DNA from: Rhodobacteraceae bacterium UBA996
GTDB lineage: Bacteria > Pseudomonadota > Alphaproteobacteria > Rhodobacterales > Rhodobacteraceae
Direction of reading: 5' to 3'
DNA length: 25,843 nt
Assembly: GCA_002291955.1 (NCBI GenBank)
Contig: DBBA01000097.1
Coordinates: forward strand, 1-25,843
In this document: piece after piece, positions 9,084 to 16,389 of the stretch
Position numbering within the stretch: the first letter of the stretch is position 1
How the letters are laid out: every line of letters starts with the position of its first letter
The notes under the pieces: generated by a model
Told to the model about the DNA's origin: nothing
Databases searched by the model: none
The model's input: the letters and a program-made list of their open reading frames with translations, nothing else
Made by a program: the position numbers and the translations under genes

Positions 9084-10235
9084 TCAGTCCGGCAGGAGAT
9101 GTTCGTAGCGCGCGTCGGTCAGCGTGCGCAGGAAGGCGACGAGCGCGTCGATCCGCCGGTCGTCGAGCGCGGGGCCTGCCCGCAGCCGTTGCAGCGCCAG
9201 CGTGTCCGGAACGGGGGACGGGCCAAAGGGCGCGCCGGTTTCCGGGTTCACCAGCCGCGACGGGTCGCGGGTGTTGTAGAGGTTGTAGAACAGGACGACC
9301 GTGCGCAGGTCGGCAAAGACCTCGTTGTGCATATAGGGCCCGGTCACGGCCACGTTGCGCAGGGTGGGCGTACGGAACTTGCCCCGCTGGGCGGGATCGT
9401 TGGCGGCGAGGTTGCCCGCCAGACCTTCGTCCACCCTGCCTTGAGGCACGCCGTTCAGGACGCGCAGGGCCGCGTTTTCCGGCGTGCCGATGTTGTGGAA
9501 CCGGTGATCCGTGAAGACCTCGCGTTCCCCCATCCCGCCGCCGCCCAGCGTATGGCACTCCGCGCAGTTAGTGAACTGCTGCGAGAAGAACAGGACCCGG
9601 CCAAGCTCCTCTGCCTGCGTCAGTTCGGCCTCGCCGCGCAGCCAGCGGTCGTACTTTGAATCGAACGGGGCGAAGGCCTCGGTCCGCTCGTAGGCCGCGA
9701 TGGCCTCGGTCATCGCGCGGTAGGCCGCGGGCACATCGTCCAGTACGCCCGCGCCGTACAGCGCCGGAAAAGCCGCCGCATAGACAGGGTCGTCGCGCAG
9801 GCGGGCGACCACGGCGGCGGCGTCGGGCATCCCCATCTCGACCGGGTTCAGGGGCGGCCCGCCCGCCTGATCGGCCAGTGTGCCTGCGCGCCCGTCGCGG
9901 AACTGGCCGCCGATCCATTCGCCATCCGCCCGCCGGTGAAACGCGGGCGTCAGCGCAGCATAGGCCGCCGAGGGCGCATTCCGGTCGCCCAGCGACACGC
10001 CGTCATCCCCCGGGGACGCCATCCCGCGCGGGTCAGCGAACCCATGAGCGGGGTCGTGGCAGCTGGCGCAGGATGTCGTCCGGTTCCACGACAGGCTCAC
10101 GTCATGGAACAGCCGCTCTCCCAAAGCCTCGGGCGTCGCGGGCCTATCCGGCGACGCACCCCGCACAGCCGCCAGCGACAGAAGCGCGGCGGCGGACAGG
10201 GCGGCGAAAGAAAGGATTTGCCGGGAGATGGGCAT
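9084..10235 (-). CDS. Di-heme cytochrome c peroxidase / MauG-like protein
   Basis: This 383-residue periplasmic protein belongs to the bacterial di-heme cytochrome c peroxidase/MauG superfamily. A signal peptide or anchor covers residues 1-27. Two CxxCH heme sites are visible: CASCH at 56-60 and CAECH at 224-228. Other family hallmarks are NPVEMGMP (130-137), the FDSKYDRWLRGE segment, KFRTPTLRNVAVTGPYMHNE and a C-terminal LVAFLRTLTD. It is upstream of the imelysin gene on the same strand with a 135-base gap, so it may share or lead that operon. Canonical members reduce H2O2 using cytochrome c; MauG-like members oxidise a protein partner. Which applies here is not decidable from sequence. A role in periplasmic iron oxidation is my inference from context. 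Confidence 0.85.
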   Translation of the reverse strand: MPISRQILSFAALSAAALLSLAAVRGASPDRPATPEALGERLFHDVSLSWNRTTSCASCHDPAHGFADPRGMASPGDDGVSLGDRNAPSAAYAALTPAFHRRADGEWIGGQFRDGRAGTLADQAGGPPLNPVEMGMPDAAAVVARLRDDPVYAAAFPALYGAGVLDDVPAAYRAMTEAIAAYERTEAFAPFDSKYDRWLRGEAELTQAEELGRVLFFSQQFTNCAECHTLGGGGMGEREVFTDHRFHNIGTPENAALRVLNGVPQGRVDEGLAGNLAANDPAQRGKFRTPTLRNVAVTGPYMHNEVFADLRTVVLFYNLYNTRDPSRLVNPETGAPFGPSPVPDTLALQRLRAGPALDDRRIDALVAFLRTLTDARYEHLLPD

Positions 10236-10328
10236 GGTCCCGTGTTATCCCGATTCTTTCTGTCGAAATAGGTGCCCTCAGCCTTTCGCCGGATCACACC
10301 GAGCATGACCCAGCGGGTCGGCCGCACG

Positions 10329-10880
10329 TCAGTGCAGGTGGGGCACCCGCGCCGCGGCACGCCAAGCCGCAGGCGCCTCAGCCCGGCAATGCGCGGCAAA
10401 GGTCAGCACGGCGACGATCAGGTCAGGGTCGATCCGCCCATGGGCCAGTCGTCCGACCTCCCTCCGCGCGGCCGCAGTCATGTCACGCCGCATGGCCGCG
10501 ATCAGGTGCATCAGCGCCGTCTCGTCCGGTGTCGCCAGCGCGCGGCAGGTCAGGGACAGCGGGTCCATCGTGCGCAGGCTGTCGCGCCGGACCGCGGCCA
10601 GCGCATCGAGGACCCGGAGCAGGTCCAGGATGATCCGGCCCCCGTCATCCCGTGGCCAGCGTTCCGCCGCGATGGCCAGCGCATGGCGCCAGCCCGGGCT
10701 GGCGGGTTCCGCAAACCCCACACACAGGTGCCGCACGAGGGACAGCACGCCCGTCTCGAACGGATCAAGCCCCAGCGCCGCGACCGCGGTCCTGTCGTCC
10801 GGCGCAGGGACGCGCACGATGACAAATGGCGGCGTCCCCGCGGCGGACGCGACAGAAAGGGATCGTTGAGATGCAACCAT
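10329..10880 (-). CDS. Protein of unknown function, paralogue of the next upstream gene
   Basis: I do not recognise a named family. ATG 10880 has GGGAG 8 bases upstream and gives 183 residues. The first nine codons have unusually weak G/C third positions, so GTG 10817, giving 162 residues, is a possible alternative. The body is predicted mostly helical with no signal peptide. From AVAALGLDPFE onward it aligns with the adjacent gene at 11059-11547: shared features are ALG(L/Y), LRH/VRH followed by C and FA.P, a Trp about 8 residues later, DD.G, a VL...VRR segment and a Cys about a dozen residues later. Location between the cytochrome peroxidase and siderophore genes suggests an iron-related role, but this is context only. 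Confidence 0.6.
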   Translation of the reverse strand: MVASQRSLSVASAAGTPPFVIVRVPAPDDRTAVAALGLDPFETGVLSLVRHLCVGFAEPASPGWRHALAIAAERWPRDDGGRIILDLLRVLDALAAVRRDSLRTMDPLSLTCRALATPDETALMHLIAAMRRDMTAAARREVGRLAHGRIDPDLIVAVLTFAAHCRAEAPAAWRAAARVPHLH

Positions 10881-11058
10881 GTGTCGAGCTCCCGATGGCT
10901 AGGCCAGACCGCGCGGCGGATCGCCGCTTCGATGCGCCCGATGACAGAGGGACCGCAGACATGCCCGCGCCGACCGATCCACGACCCCGGGGTAGCCCGG
11001 GACCAGCGCGCCGGCGCGGGCATGGCGGTCAGGACCCGGCCGAGGGTGCCGGTTCCGG

Positions 11059-11547
11059 TCACAGGGTCGCCGGGGACGGGGCGGAGGCCGCCCGGGCGTG
11101 GATCAGGTCCGCCAGAACCCCGAGTGCACGAACCACGCCGCCCGGGTCGTTGCCTTCGCACAGCAGGGTCGCATGGGCTTGCGCGGCCTCGCCCTGCCCG
11201 CGCAGCGTTGCGCGCAAGGCGGCCATCATCTGCCGTTCGTGCCCCGTGACAAAGGCACTGCAGGCCGCGCAGTCGGCCGCGTTGAAGCGGAACGCCGAAC
11301 GCCGGACACGCCGGATCGACTGCAGCACCCCCAGGGCGGCGACCGCCATCCCGGGTCCCCGGTCATCGCCGAAGTCCGACAGTGCGACCGAGATCGCGGC
11401 GATCCAACTCTGTCGGTCGGGAACGGCGAAGCTCGCGCAGTAGTGTCTCAGCACAGCCAGCAGTGACCGCTCGACAGTGCTGTAGCCCAGCGCGGAAATC
11501 GGCTCTCCCCGGTCGCCGTGGCGGTCGCGGTCGCTGCAGTCGGTCAT
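11059..11547 (-). CDS. Protein of unknown function, paralogue of the following gene
   Basis: This 162-residue cytoplasmic-looking protein (no signal peptide or membrane segment) is not one I can assign to a family. The start ATG 11547 is supported by AGGAG 8 bases upstream, although the frame stays open further 5'. It is predicted helical. It is rich in His, Asp, Arg and Cys at the N-terminus (MTDCSDRDRHGDRGE) and has a DCAACSAF cysteine cluster. It shares an aligned core with the gene at 10329-10880, which suggests an old duplication. The 178 bases between the two carry no gene that I trust. It is followed on the same strand by that paralogue and preceded by the siderophore reductase gene, with an AT-richer gap of 151 bases that may hold its promoter. 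Confidence 0.7.
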   Translation of the reverse strand: MTDCSDRDRHGDRGEPISALGYSTVERSLLAVLRHYCASFAVPDRQSWIAAISVALSDFGDDRGPGMAVAALGVLQSIRRVRRSAFRFNAADCAACSAFVTGHERQMMAALRATLRGQGEAAQAHATLLCEGNDPGGVVRALGVLADLIHARAASAPSPATL

Positions 11548-11652
11548 TGTGCAGTCTCCTGTCGGCCATTGGCCGGGGTGGCAGATGCGGCACCGGGCGC
11601 GACGGGGATGTCTGCTGGGGGACGCCTTTAGTTGATCAATTTTGTCGGCAAT

Positions 11653-11670
11653 TGCAAGCGCAGACTTGCA
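11653..11670. terminator. Small hairpin between siderophore reductase and unknown gene
   Basis: TGCAAG (11653-11658) and CTTGCA (11665-11670) form a 6-base stem with a 6-base loop, 29 bases past the stop of the siderophore-interacting protein gene. An AT-rich stretch follows on the minus strand, without a clean U-run. It may end that transcript. The palindrome TTGATCAA (11632-11639) lies just beyond and could instead belong to a promoter for the gene at 11547. Confidence 0.3.
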
Positions 11671-11698
11671 GGATCGGGCGGATGGCGCATGGCGTGGG

Positions 11699-12481
11699 TC
11701 ACGCGGGCATCCGTGATGACCTGTCCTCGGGATCGCCGAACCAGTCCGCGCGCCGCTTGGCGACCGCGAGGTCCTCGGTCGCAAGTCCAGCCTTCCAGTA
11801 GCCCGAGGTGAAGACACGTCCACGCGGCACCCCGAGCCGGTCCAGCGCAAACCGACGCACGCCCCGCATGGCATCTGCCTCCAGCGCGGCGAAGACCGTC
11901 GTCTCGCAGGTCAGGGCGAGGCCTTGCAGCACATCAAGCGCTGCGTCTCCCGACGGGACGTGCGCGACCATGACGCCGGTCGGCGCTGTCAATGGCAGCA
12001 CCCCCGCAATGTCCGGCAGCGCAAGGATCGCGTGGCCATGCAACCTCGGATGCGCCCGTTCCAGCAAGGCCGAGATCACCGGCAGGGCCGTGGCATCGCC
12101 GATCAGGACGGCGGGCCCCGGAAGCGGCGCGTCCAGCGTCAGTTTCGGCGGACCGCCGTGCTTCCACCCCAACCGGTCCCCGACTGTCGCCCGGGCGATC
12201 CAGCGGGCCGCGGGCCCGGTTCCGCCGTGCAGGGCAAAGTCGATGTCGAACCGTCCGTCCGCGTGCCAGCGGCGGTAGGTGAACACCCGAGACCGTGCGC
12301 TGCCACCCGCGCCGCCGTCCGTGGCGTCATCGGGAAACAGCAGGCGGCAGTGGCCGGCATGGGTGCGCACGGCTTCGGGCACCGGGCCGTCGACCACGCG
12401 CAGTGTGACTCGCGCCATTGCCGTGCCAAGCGGCGCGACCCGCTCGACCACGACGCCGCGGACCGGATCACTCGACCCCAT
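11699..12481 (-). CDS. Siderophore-interacting protein, FAD-dependent ferric-siderophore reductase
   Basis: This 260-residue cytoplasmic flavoprotein would release iron from imported siderophores by reducing Fe(III). It fits the ViuB/YqjH family: an N-terminal FAD-binding beta barrel with the RVFTYRRW flavin motif (65-72), then a NAD(P)H-binding half with VLIGDATALPVISAL, and the conserved C-terminal YWKAGL segment. ATG 12481 overlaps the last 14 bases of the binding-protein gene upstream, indicating translational coupling. Together they form a two-gene minus-strand unit divergent from the permeases. Whether NADH or NADPH is used cannot be told. The call is firm at family level. Confidence 0.9.
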   Translation of the reverse strand: MGSSDPVRGVVVERVAPLGTAMARVTLRVVDGPVPEAVRTHAGHCRLLFPDDATDGGAGGSARSRVFTYRRWHADGRFDIDFALHGGTGPAARWIARATVGDRLGWKHGGPPKLTLDAPLPGPAVLIGDATALPVISALLERAHPRLHGHAILALPDIAGVLPLTAPTGVMVAHVPSGDAALDVLQGLALTCETTVFAALEADAMRGVRRFALDRLGVPRGRVFTSGYWKAGLATEDLAVAKRRADWFGDPEDRSSRMPA

Positions 12482-13376
12482 AGATCCGCGCGATGTCTTG
12501 CAGCATCAGTTGCGCCGCAAGGATGCCGCCTGCGGTGTTCCAGATCGCGTCACTGACCGCGTGAACCTTGCCCGCCTCGACCGCCGACAGCGACTGCCAC
12601 AGGGGATCGGCCAGCACCTCGTTGGCCAGCGCCGTGCCCTGCCCGTCGCCCGTGTCCCAGGTGAAGTGGAAGATCCGGTCGCCGTCCATGTCGGGGATGC
12701 CTTCCTTGCCGGTGCGGATCGCGAACTCCTCGACGTTCTGGATGGCGGGCCGGGCAAAGCCCACGTCGCGCAAGAGCACACCCGAGAAACTGTCGAGCTG
12801 GTAGATGCGGACCTGGCCGGGCAGGAAGCGCACGACCGAGACCTCCTCGGCGGTCGCCGCACCCAGACGCGCGCGCAGGTCCGCGACGGCCACATCGTAG
12901 TCGGCGATCGCGGCATCGGCCTCGGCCGTGCGTCCCAAGGCTTCGGCATAAAGGCGGAAGTTGATCTTCCAGTCGCCGCGCAGTTCCGCCGACATGACCG
13001 TCGGCGCGATGGCGGTCAGCTGAGGGTAGATTTCCTCGTGCCGCTGCCGGTTGCCGATGATCAGGTCGGGTTCCAGCGCTGCGACCAGCTCCAGGTTCAC
13101 CGCGCTCTCGGTGCCGACGGGAACGGCGTCGCCCATCCGGTCGGCGATATGGTCCCACCAAGGGTCACCGACCCAGGAATTCGCGGCTCCCACAGGGACG
13201 ACACCCAGCGCCAGAAGCGCCTCGGTGCCTTCGTTGGTCAGGAACACGACGCGCTGGGGGGAATCGGGAACGGTTACGGTGCCCATCGCGTCAGTGATGT
13301 CGCGCGCCGTTGCGGGCATGGACAGCCCGAACGACAGGAGTGGCAGAAGCGCGATCAGAAGGCGGCGGCTTGGCAT
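12468..13376 (-). CDS. Iron-siderophore ABC transporter substrate-binding protein (FecB/YfiY type)
   Basis: This 302-residue periplasmic protein of the TroA/FecB fold would bind a ferric siderophore and deliver it to the permeases at 13471-15470. A Sec signal peptide covers about residues 1-22 (cleavage near PATA). Typical features follow: PQRVVFLTNEGTEALLALGV, the NLELVAALEPDLIIGNR stretch, IAPTVMSAELRGDWKINF and AVEAGKVHAVSD. ATG 13376 has GAGGG just upstream; the longer open frame would cover the operator region and is rejected. From memory it most resembles YfiY-like hydroxamate/citrate-type siderophore binders such as those for schizokinen or arthrobactin, so a xenosiderophore is likely. 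The precise ligand is inference. It is divergent from the permease operon, with two operator-like palindromes between. Confidence 0.85.
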   Translation of the reverse strand: MPSRRLLIALLPLLSFGLSMPATARDITDAMGTVTVPDSPQRVVFLTNEGTEALLALGVVPVGAANSWVGDPWWDHIADRMGDAVPVGTESAVNLELVAALEPDLIIGNRQRHEEIYPQLTAIAPTVMSAELRGDWKINFRLYAEALGRTAEADAAIADYDVAVADLRARLGAATAEEVSVVRFLPGQVRIYQLDSFSGVLLRDVGFARPAIQNVEEFAIRTGKEGIPDMDGDRIFHFTWDTGDGQGTALANEVLADPLWQSLSAVEAGKVHAVSDAIWNTAGGILAAQLMLQDIARIYGVE

Positions 13377-13393
13377 GGGTCCCTCGTGATGGT

Positions 13394-13408
13394 TGACTTT
13401 TCCAGTCG
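13394..13408. promoter_or_regulatory. Iron-Rhodo-box/RirA-like palindrome, copy 1 (imperfect)
   Basis: The sequence is TGACT-N5-AGTCG, one base short of the TGA-N9-TCA pattern. It starts 18 bases before the ATG of the binding-protein gene in the shared divergent promoter region. It mirrors the perfect copy 30 bases away, so the pair may bind a dimeric iron-responsive repressor to control both transcripts. Confidence 0.5.
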
Positions 13409-13423
13409 GATTTCGTGATTTGT

Positions 13424-13438
13424 TGACTGTAATAGTCA
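13424..13438. promoter_or_regulatory. Iron-Rhodo-box/RirA-like palindrome, copy 2 (perfect)
   Basis: TGACT-GTAAT-AGTCA is a perfect inverted repeat and an exact TGA-N9-TCA match, the pattern described for iron-responsive sites in Rhizobiales (RirA) and Rhodobacterales (Iron-Rhodo-box, IscR). On the minus strand a perfect -35 element, TTGACA, lies at 13448-13443, so a bound repressor would cover the promoter of the binding-protein gene. The -10 is poor and unassigned. Confidence 0.65.
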
Positions 13439-13470
13439 GACTTGTCAACCGGGGTGGAGCATCAGCCATC

Positions 13471-14454
13471 GTGACACGATTGCATCTGGGCCTGGCCCTT
13501 GCGCTGGGGATCGCGATGGTGGCGAGCCTGCACATCGGGCTGCGAACGTACGCGCCCGGCACGGTGCTGGCCGCCCTGCGCGGGTCAGAGGGTCAGGACG
13601 CGCTGATCATCGCGACGCTGAGGGCGCCGCGGACGCTGGTGGCCGCGGTGGCGGGCGCGTCGCTGGGGCTTTCGGGTCTGCTGGTGCAGCAGGCCACGCG
13701 CAACCCGCTGGCTGAGCCCGGTCTTCTGGGGGTGAACGGGGGCGCGGCCCTTGCGGTCACGCTGGGGGTTACCCTGTTCGGGGCAGGCACCTTGTTGCAG
13801 ATCGGCGGGTTGGCCGCCCTCGGTGCGCTTGCCGCGACGGGCATCGTTTTCGGCATCGCGGCACTTGCCGGGGGCACCGCCGGTCCGGCGACCATGCTGC
13901 TGGCGGGTGTGACAGTGGCGGGCATGTTCGCGTCGGTCACGCAGCTGCTGCTTCTCGTGGACGAGACGGCGCTGGAGACGTTGCTGTTCTGGCTGTCGGG
14001 CGGCTTCGCCGACCGCGGCACCGACCTGTTGCGGCTGGGACTGCCGGTCCTGATCGGGGGGCTGGTCGGCGCGATGCTTCTGGCGCCGTCGCTCGACGCG
14101 CTGGGGCTGGATGACGACAGCGCGCGCAGCCTCGGCGTGCGCGTCGTGGCCGTGCGGTTGGGCGCGCTGGGGCTGGCCGCCCTGCTTGCCGCGGGGGCGG
14201 TGGCGATGGCGGGTCCGGTGGTGTTCCTCGGGCTTGTCGCGCCGCATATCGCGCGTCGGCTGCCGGGGTCGGGCGGGATGGCCGGGCTTGCGCTCACCGC
14301 CTGCCTGACGGGTGCGATCGTCGCGGTCGTGGCGGATATCGCCGCGCGGCTGGTGGTGGCACCGGGCGAAGCGCCGGTCGGAGCCGTGCTGGCGCTGGTC
14401 GGCGTCCCACTGCTTGTGGCCCTGCTGCGGCAGCGCCGCGGGGTGGCGACGTGA
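13471..14454 (+). CDS. Iron-siderophore ABC transporter permease (FecCD family), first subunit
   Basis: This inner-membrane permease of about 327 residues belongs to the FecCD/BtuC family, with roughly nine to ten membrane segments. Diagnostic stretches are LRAPRTLVAAVAGASLGLSG, the QQATRNPLAEPGLLGVNGG loop and MAGPVVFLGLVAPHIARRL, the region contacting the ATPase. I chose GTG 13471: GGAG lies 11 bases upstream, and the earlier in-frame ATG at 13393 would place the operator palindromes inside the coding sequence. It pairs with the next gene as a heterodimeric channel. The two overlap by four bases (GTGA), so they are translationally coupled. Confidence 0.88.
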   Translation: MTRLHLGLALALGIAMVASLHIGLRTYAPGTVLAALRGSEGQDALIIATLRAPRTLVAAVAGASLGLSGLLVQQATRNPLAEPGLLGVNGGAALAVTLGVTLFGAGTLLQIGGLAALGALAATGIVFGIAALAGGTAGPATMLLAGVTVAGMFASVTQLLLLVDETALETLLFWLSGGFADRGTDLLRLGLPVLIGGLVGAMLLAPSLDALGLDDDSARSLGVRVVAVRLGALGLAALLAAGAVAMAGPVVFLGLVAPHIARRLPGSGGMAGLALTACLTGAIVAVVADIAARLVVAPGEAPVGAVLALVGVPLLVALLRQRRGVAT

Positions 14455-15470
14455 GCGCCGGAACACCCGCAATCCGACTGGCCGCGACCGGGGCGGCGCT
14501 TGGCCTGCTTGTGGTCCTGGCCGTTGGGCTGGGGTCGAGCTTCCTGCAACCGGGCCGCGTCGTGGCGGCCCTGGCGGGCGAGGGCGCGCGGATGGACGTG
14601 GTCATCGTCTGGACGCTGCGCCTGCCGCGGGTGGCGCTGGCGGTGCTGGCCGGGATGGCGCTGGCGCTGGCTGGTGCTTTGTTGCAGCGCGTCACGCGCA
14701 ACCCGGTCGCAGCGCCCTCGGTCCTTGGCATCACCGACGGGGCCGCGATGGGGGTCGTCACCTTTCTCTGGCTGTTTTCGGACAGTGCGAATGTGCTGAA
14801 CGTATCGATCCACTGGCAGCCGCTGGCCGCAGCCATCGGCGCCTTCGGCTTTGCGGCGCTGGTGGCCGCGCTGACCCTGCTCGACCCGGCCGGACCCAGC
14901 CCGCTGCGCCTGATCCTGTACGGCGTGGCGCTGGCCGCCCTGGCCAAGGCGGCAGTCACGCTGATGATGATCCTTGGCCCGGTCTACCGGGCAGGTCAGG
15001 CGCTGACATGGCTCACCGGTTCGGTCGGCGCCGCGCACTGGAGCGATGTGGCCATCGTCGCGGCCGGGCTGGCCCTGTGTCTGCCCGTCCTGGCCGCGCT
15101 GCGGCTGCCCTTCGCGCAGTTGTCGCTGGACCCCGATAGTGCACGGGCGACGGGTCTGGATCTGGGGCAGTCGCAGGTGGCGTTTCTGGCGCTGGCCGTG
15201 GTGCTGACCGCGCTGGCCGTGTCGCAGGTGGGCGCGGTCGGCTTCGTCGGGCTGGTGGCGCCCCATGCGGCGCGGCTCTGGCACGGGCAGTTCACGCGTG
15301 GCTACCTTCTGTCCAGCGCGCTGATCGGCGGGCTGATGGTGCTGGGCGCCGACACGCTCGCCCGCACGATCGCCGCTCCGCTGGAACTTCCTGCGGGGGC
15401 GATCACGGCGCTGGTGGGCGCGCCCCTGTTCCTGTGGCTGCTGATGAAAGGACGACGCGCCCATGGCTGA
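14451..15470 (+). CDS. Iron-siderophore ABC transporter permease (FecCD family), second subunit
   Basis: This 339-residue polytopic membrane protein is the partner of the preceding permease. FecCD-family signatures are LRLPRVALAVLAGMALALAG, QRVTRNPVAAPSVLGITDG and VGFVGLVAPHAARL. The start is GTG 14451, overlapping the previous stop in GTGA. Its own stop at 15468-15470 lies inside the beginning of the ATPase gene (8-base overlap). Two separate permease genes are usual for FecCD/FepDG-type siderophore importers, in contrast to the single, homodimeric HmuU later in this window. Confidence 0.88.
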   Translation: MSAGTPAIRLAATGAALGLLVVLAVGLGSSFLQPGRVVAALAGEGARMDVVIVWTLRLPRVALAVLAGMALALAGALLQRVTRNPVAAPSVLGITDGAAMGVVTFLWLFSDSANVLNVSIHWQPLAAAIGAFGFAALVAALTLLDPAGPSPLRLILYGVALAALAKAAVTLMMILGPVYRAGQALTWLTGSVGAAHWSDVAIVAAGLALCLPVLAALRLPFAQLSLDPDSARATGLDLGQSQVAFLALAVVLTALAVSQVGAVGFVGLVAPHAARLWHGQFTRGYLLSSALIGGLMVLGADTLARTIAAPLELPAGAITALVGAPLFLWLLMKGRRAHG

Positions 15471-16287
15471 CCCCCTTGCGCGCCTTGCCGCGGTCACCGC
15501 CCGCTATGACGGCACCACCGCGCTCGACGGCGTCAACCTCGACCTGCCGGAGGGCCGGATCACCGCCTTCTGCGGACCGAACGGCAGCGGCAAGTCCACC
15601 GCCTTGCGGCTGATGCGGGGCTTGCACCGTGCAGCGTCGGGCGAGGTGCAGGTCGCAGGCCGCCCGCTTCTGGATTGGTCCTCCGGTGACCTGGCTCGAG
15701 CCGTGGCGATGCTGTCGCAGACGCCCGAGGTACCACCCGAATTGCGGGTCGAGGACCTCGTGATGCTGGGCCGCTTCGCCCATCGCGGGCGCTTTGCCGG
15801 TCCCTCTTCCGCCGACCGGGAGGCCTGAACGCGGGCGCTGGACGCCACCGGGTTGTCCGACCTGCGCCAGCGCCCCATCGGGCACCTGTCGGGGGGCCAG
15901 TTGCAGCGCGCGTGGATCGCGATGACGCTGGCGCAGGAAGCCCCCCGCATCTTCCTGGACGAGCCGACGAACCACCTGGACGTCGCGCATGCCTTCGAGG
16001 TGCTGGACCTGATCTTGCGCCTGAACCGTACCGAGGGGCGCAGCTTCGTCCTTGTGCTGCACGATCTCGGCATGGCGATGCGCTACGCCGACCACGTGGT
16101 GCTGTTCGCGGCCGGGCGCATCGTCGCAGACGGGCCGACGCGGGCGATCCTGACCGAGGCGCGCGTCGCCGAGGTGTTCGGGGTCGACTGCCGGATTCTT
16201 GATGTGCCGGGCGAAGCAACGCCCGTCCTTGTGATCCTGCCGAAAGGGAACGCGCCCGGGGTGGACGCCGCCGCGGCGGCGGAGTGA
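15463..16287 (+). pseudogene. Siderophore ABC transporter ATPase (FecE type) cut by an in-frame TGA
   Basis: The frame from ATG 15463 encodes a FecE-like ATPase of 274 codons but contains TGA at 15826-15828, codon 122. Before it lie Walker A GPNGSGKST (38-46) and the Q-loop region. After it, in the same frame, lie LSGGQ (142-146), Walker B IFLDEP (163-168), NHLD and switch His200. The residues around the stop, SADREA and TRALDATGLSDL, read as a normal helix in this family, so a single change such as TGG to TGA is the simplest explanation. Neither half could hydrolyse ATP alone: Walker A and the signature are on different fragments. A TTG at 15853 could only start a fragment lacking Walker A. 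Sequencing error or stop readthrough are alternatives. If real, the importer would need another ATPase. Confidence 0.88.
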
Positions 16288-16349
16288 CCGGGGCGCTGCG
16301 CCGAAGCGGTCGGGAGGGCCCGTGGAAGGACACCGGGCCGCCATGAACA

Positions 16350-16369
16350 GTGACCTGCGCGACGGTCAC
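16350..16369. terminator. Hairpin between convergent ATPase and tonB genes
   Basis: GTGACC (16350-16355) and GGTCAC (16364-16369) form a 6-base stem with an 8-base loop in the 102-base gap between two converging genes. No U-tract is present on either strand. It is placed where a bidirectional terminator would be expected, but the structure is modest. Confidence 0.35.
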
Positions 16370-16389
16370 ACCGCGGCGCGAGAAACGAC

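Noticed and set aside
10881..11058. Possible small minus-strand gene starting near 11025 with good third-position bias
   Set aside because: It has no ribosome binding site and no family similarity, and the frame runs on through the gene at 10329-10880. It could be a frameshifted extension of that gene but is not provable.
13593..15497. 634-codon minus-strand open frame opposite the two permeases
   Set aside because: It is low-complexity Arg/Gln/Ala-rich sequence antisense to two clear permease genes, with no family signature.
15826..15828. TGA in the ATPase as a selenocysteine codon
   Set aside because: The position is not catalytic, no SECIS-like hairpin is recognisable, and Sec is not known in this family.
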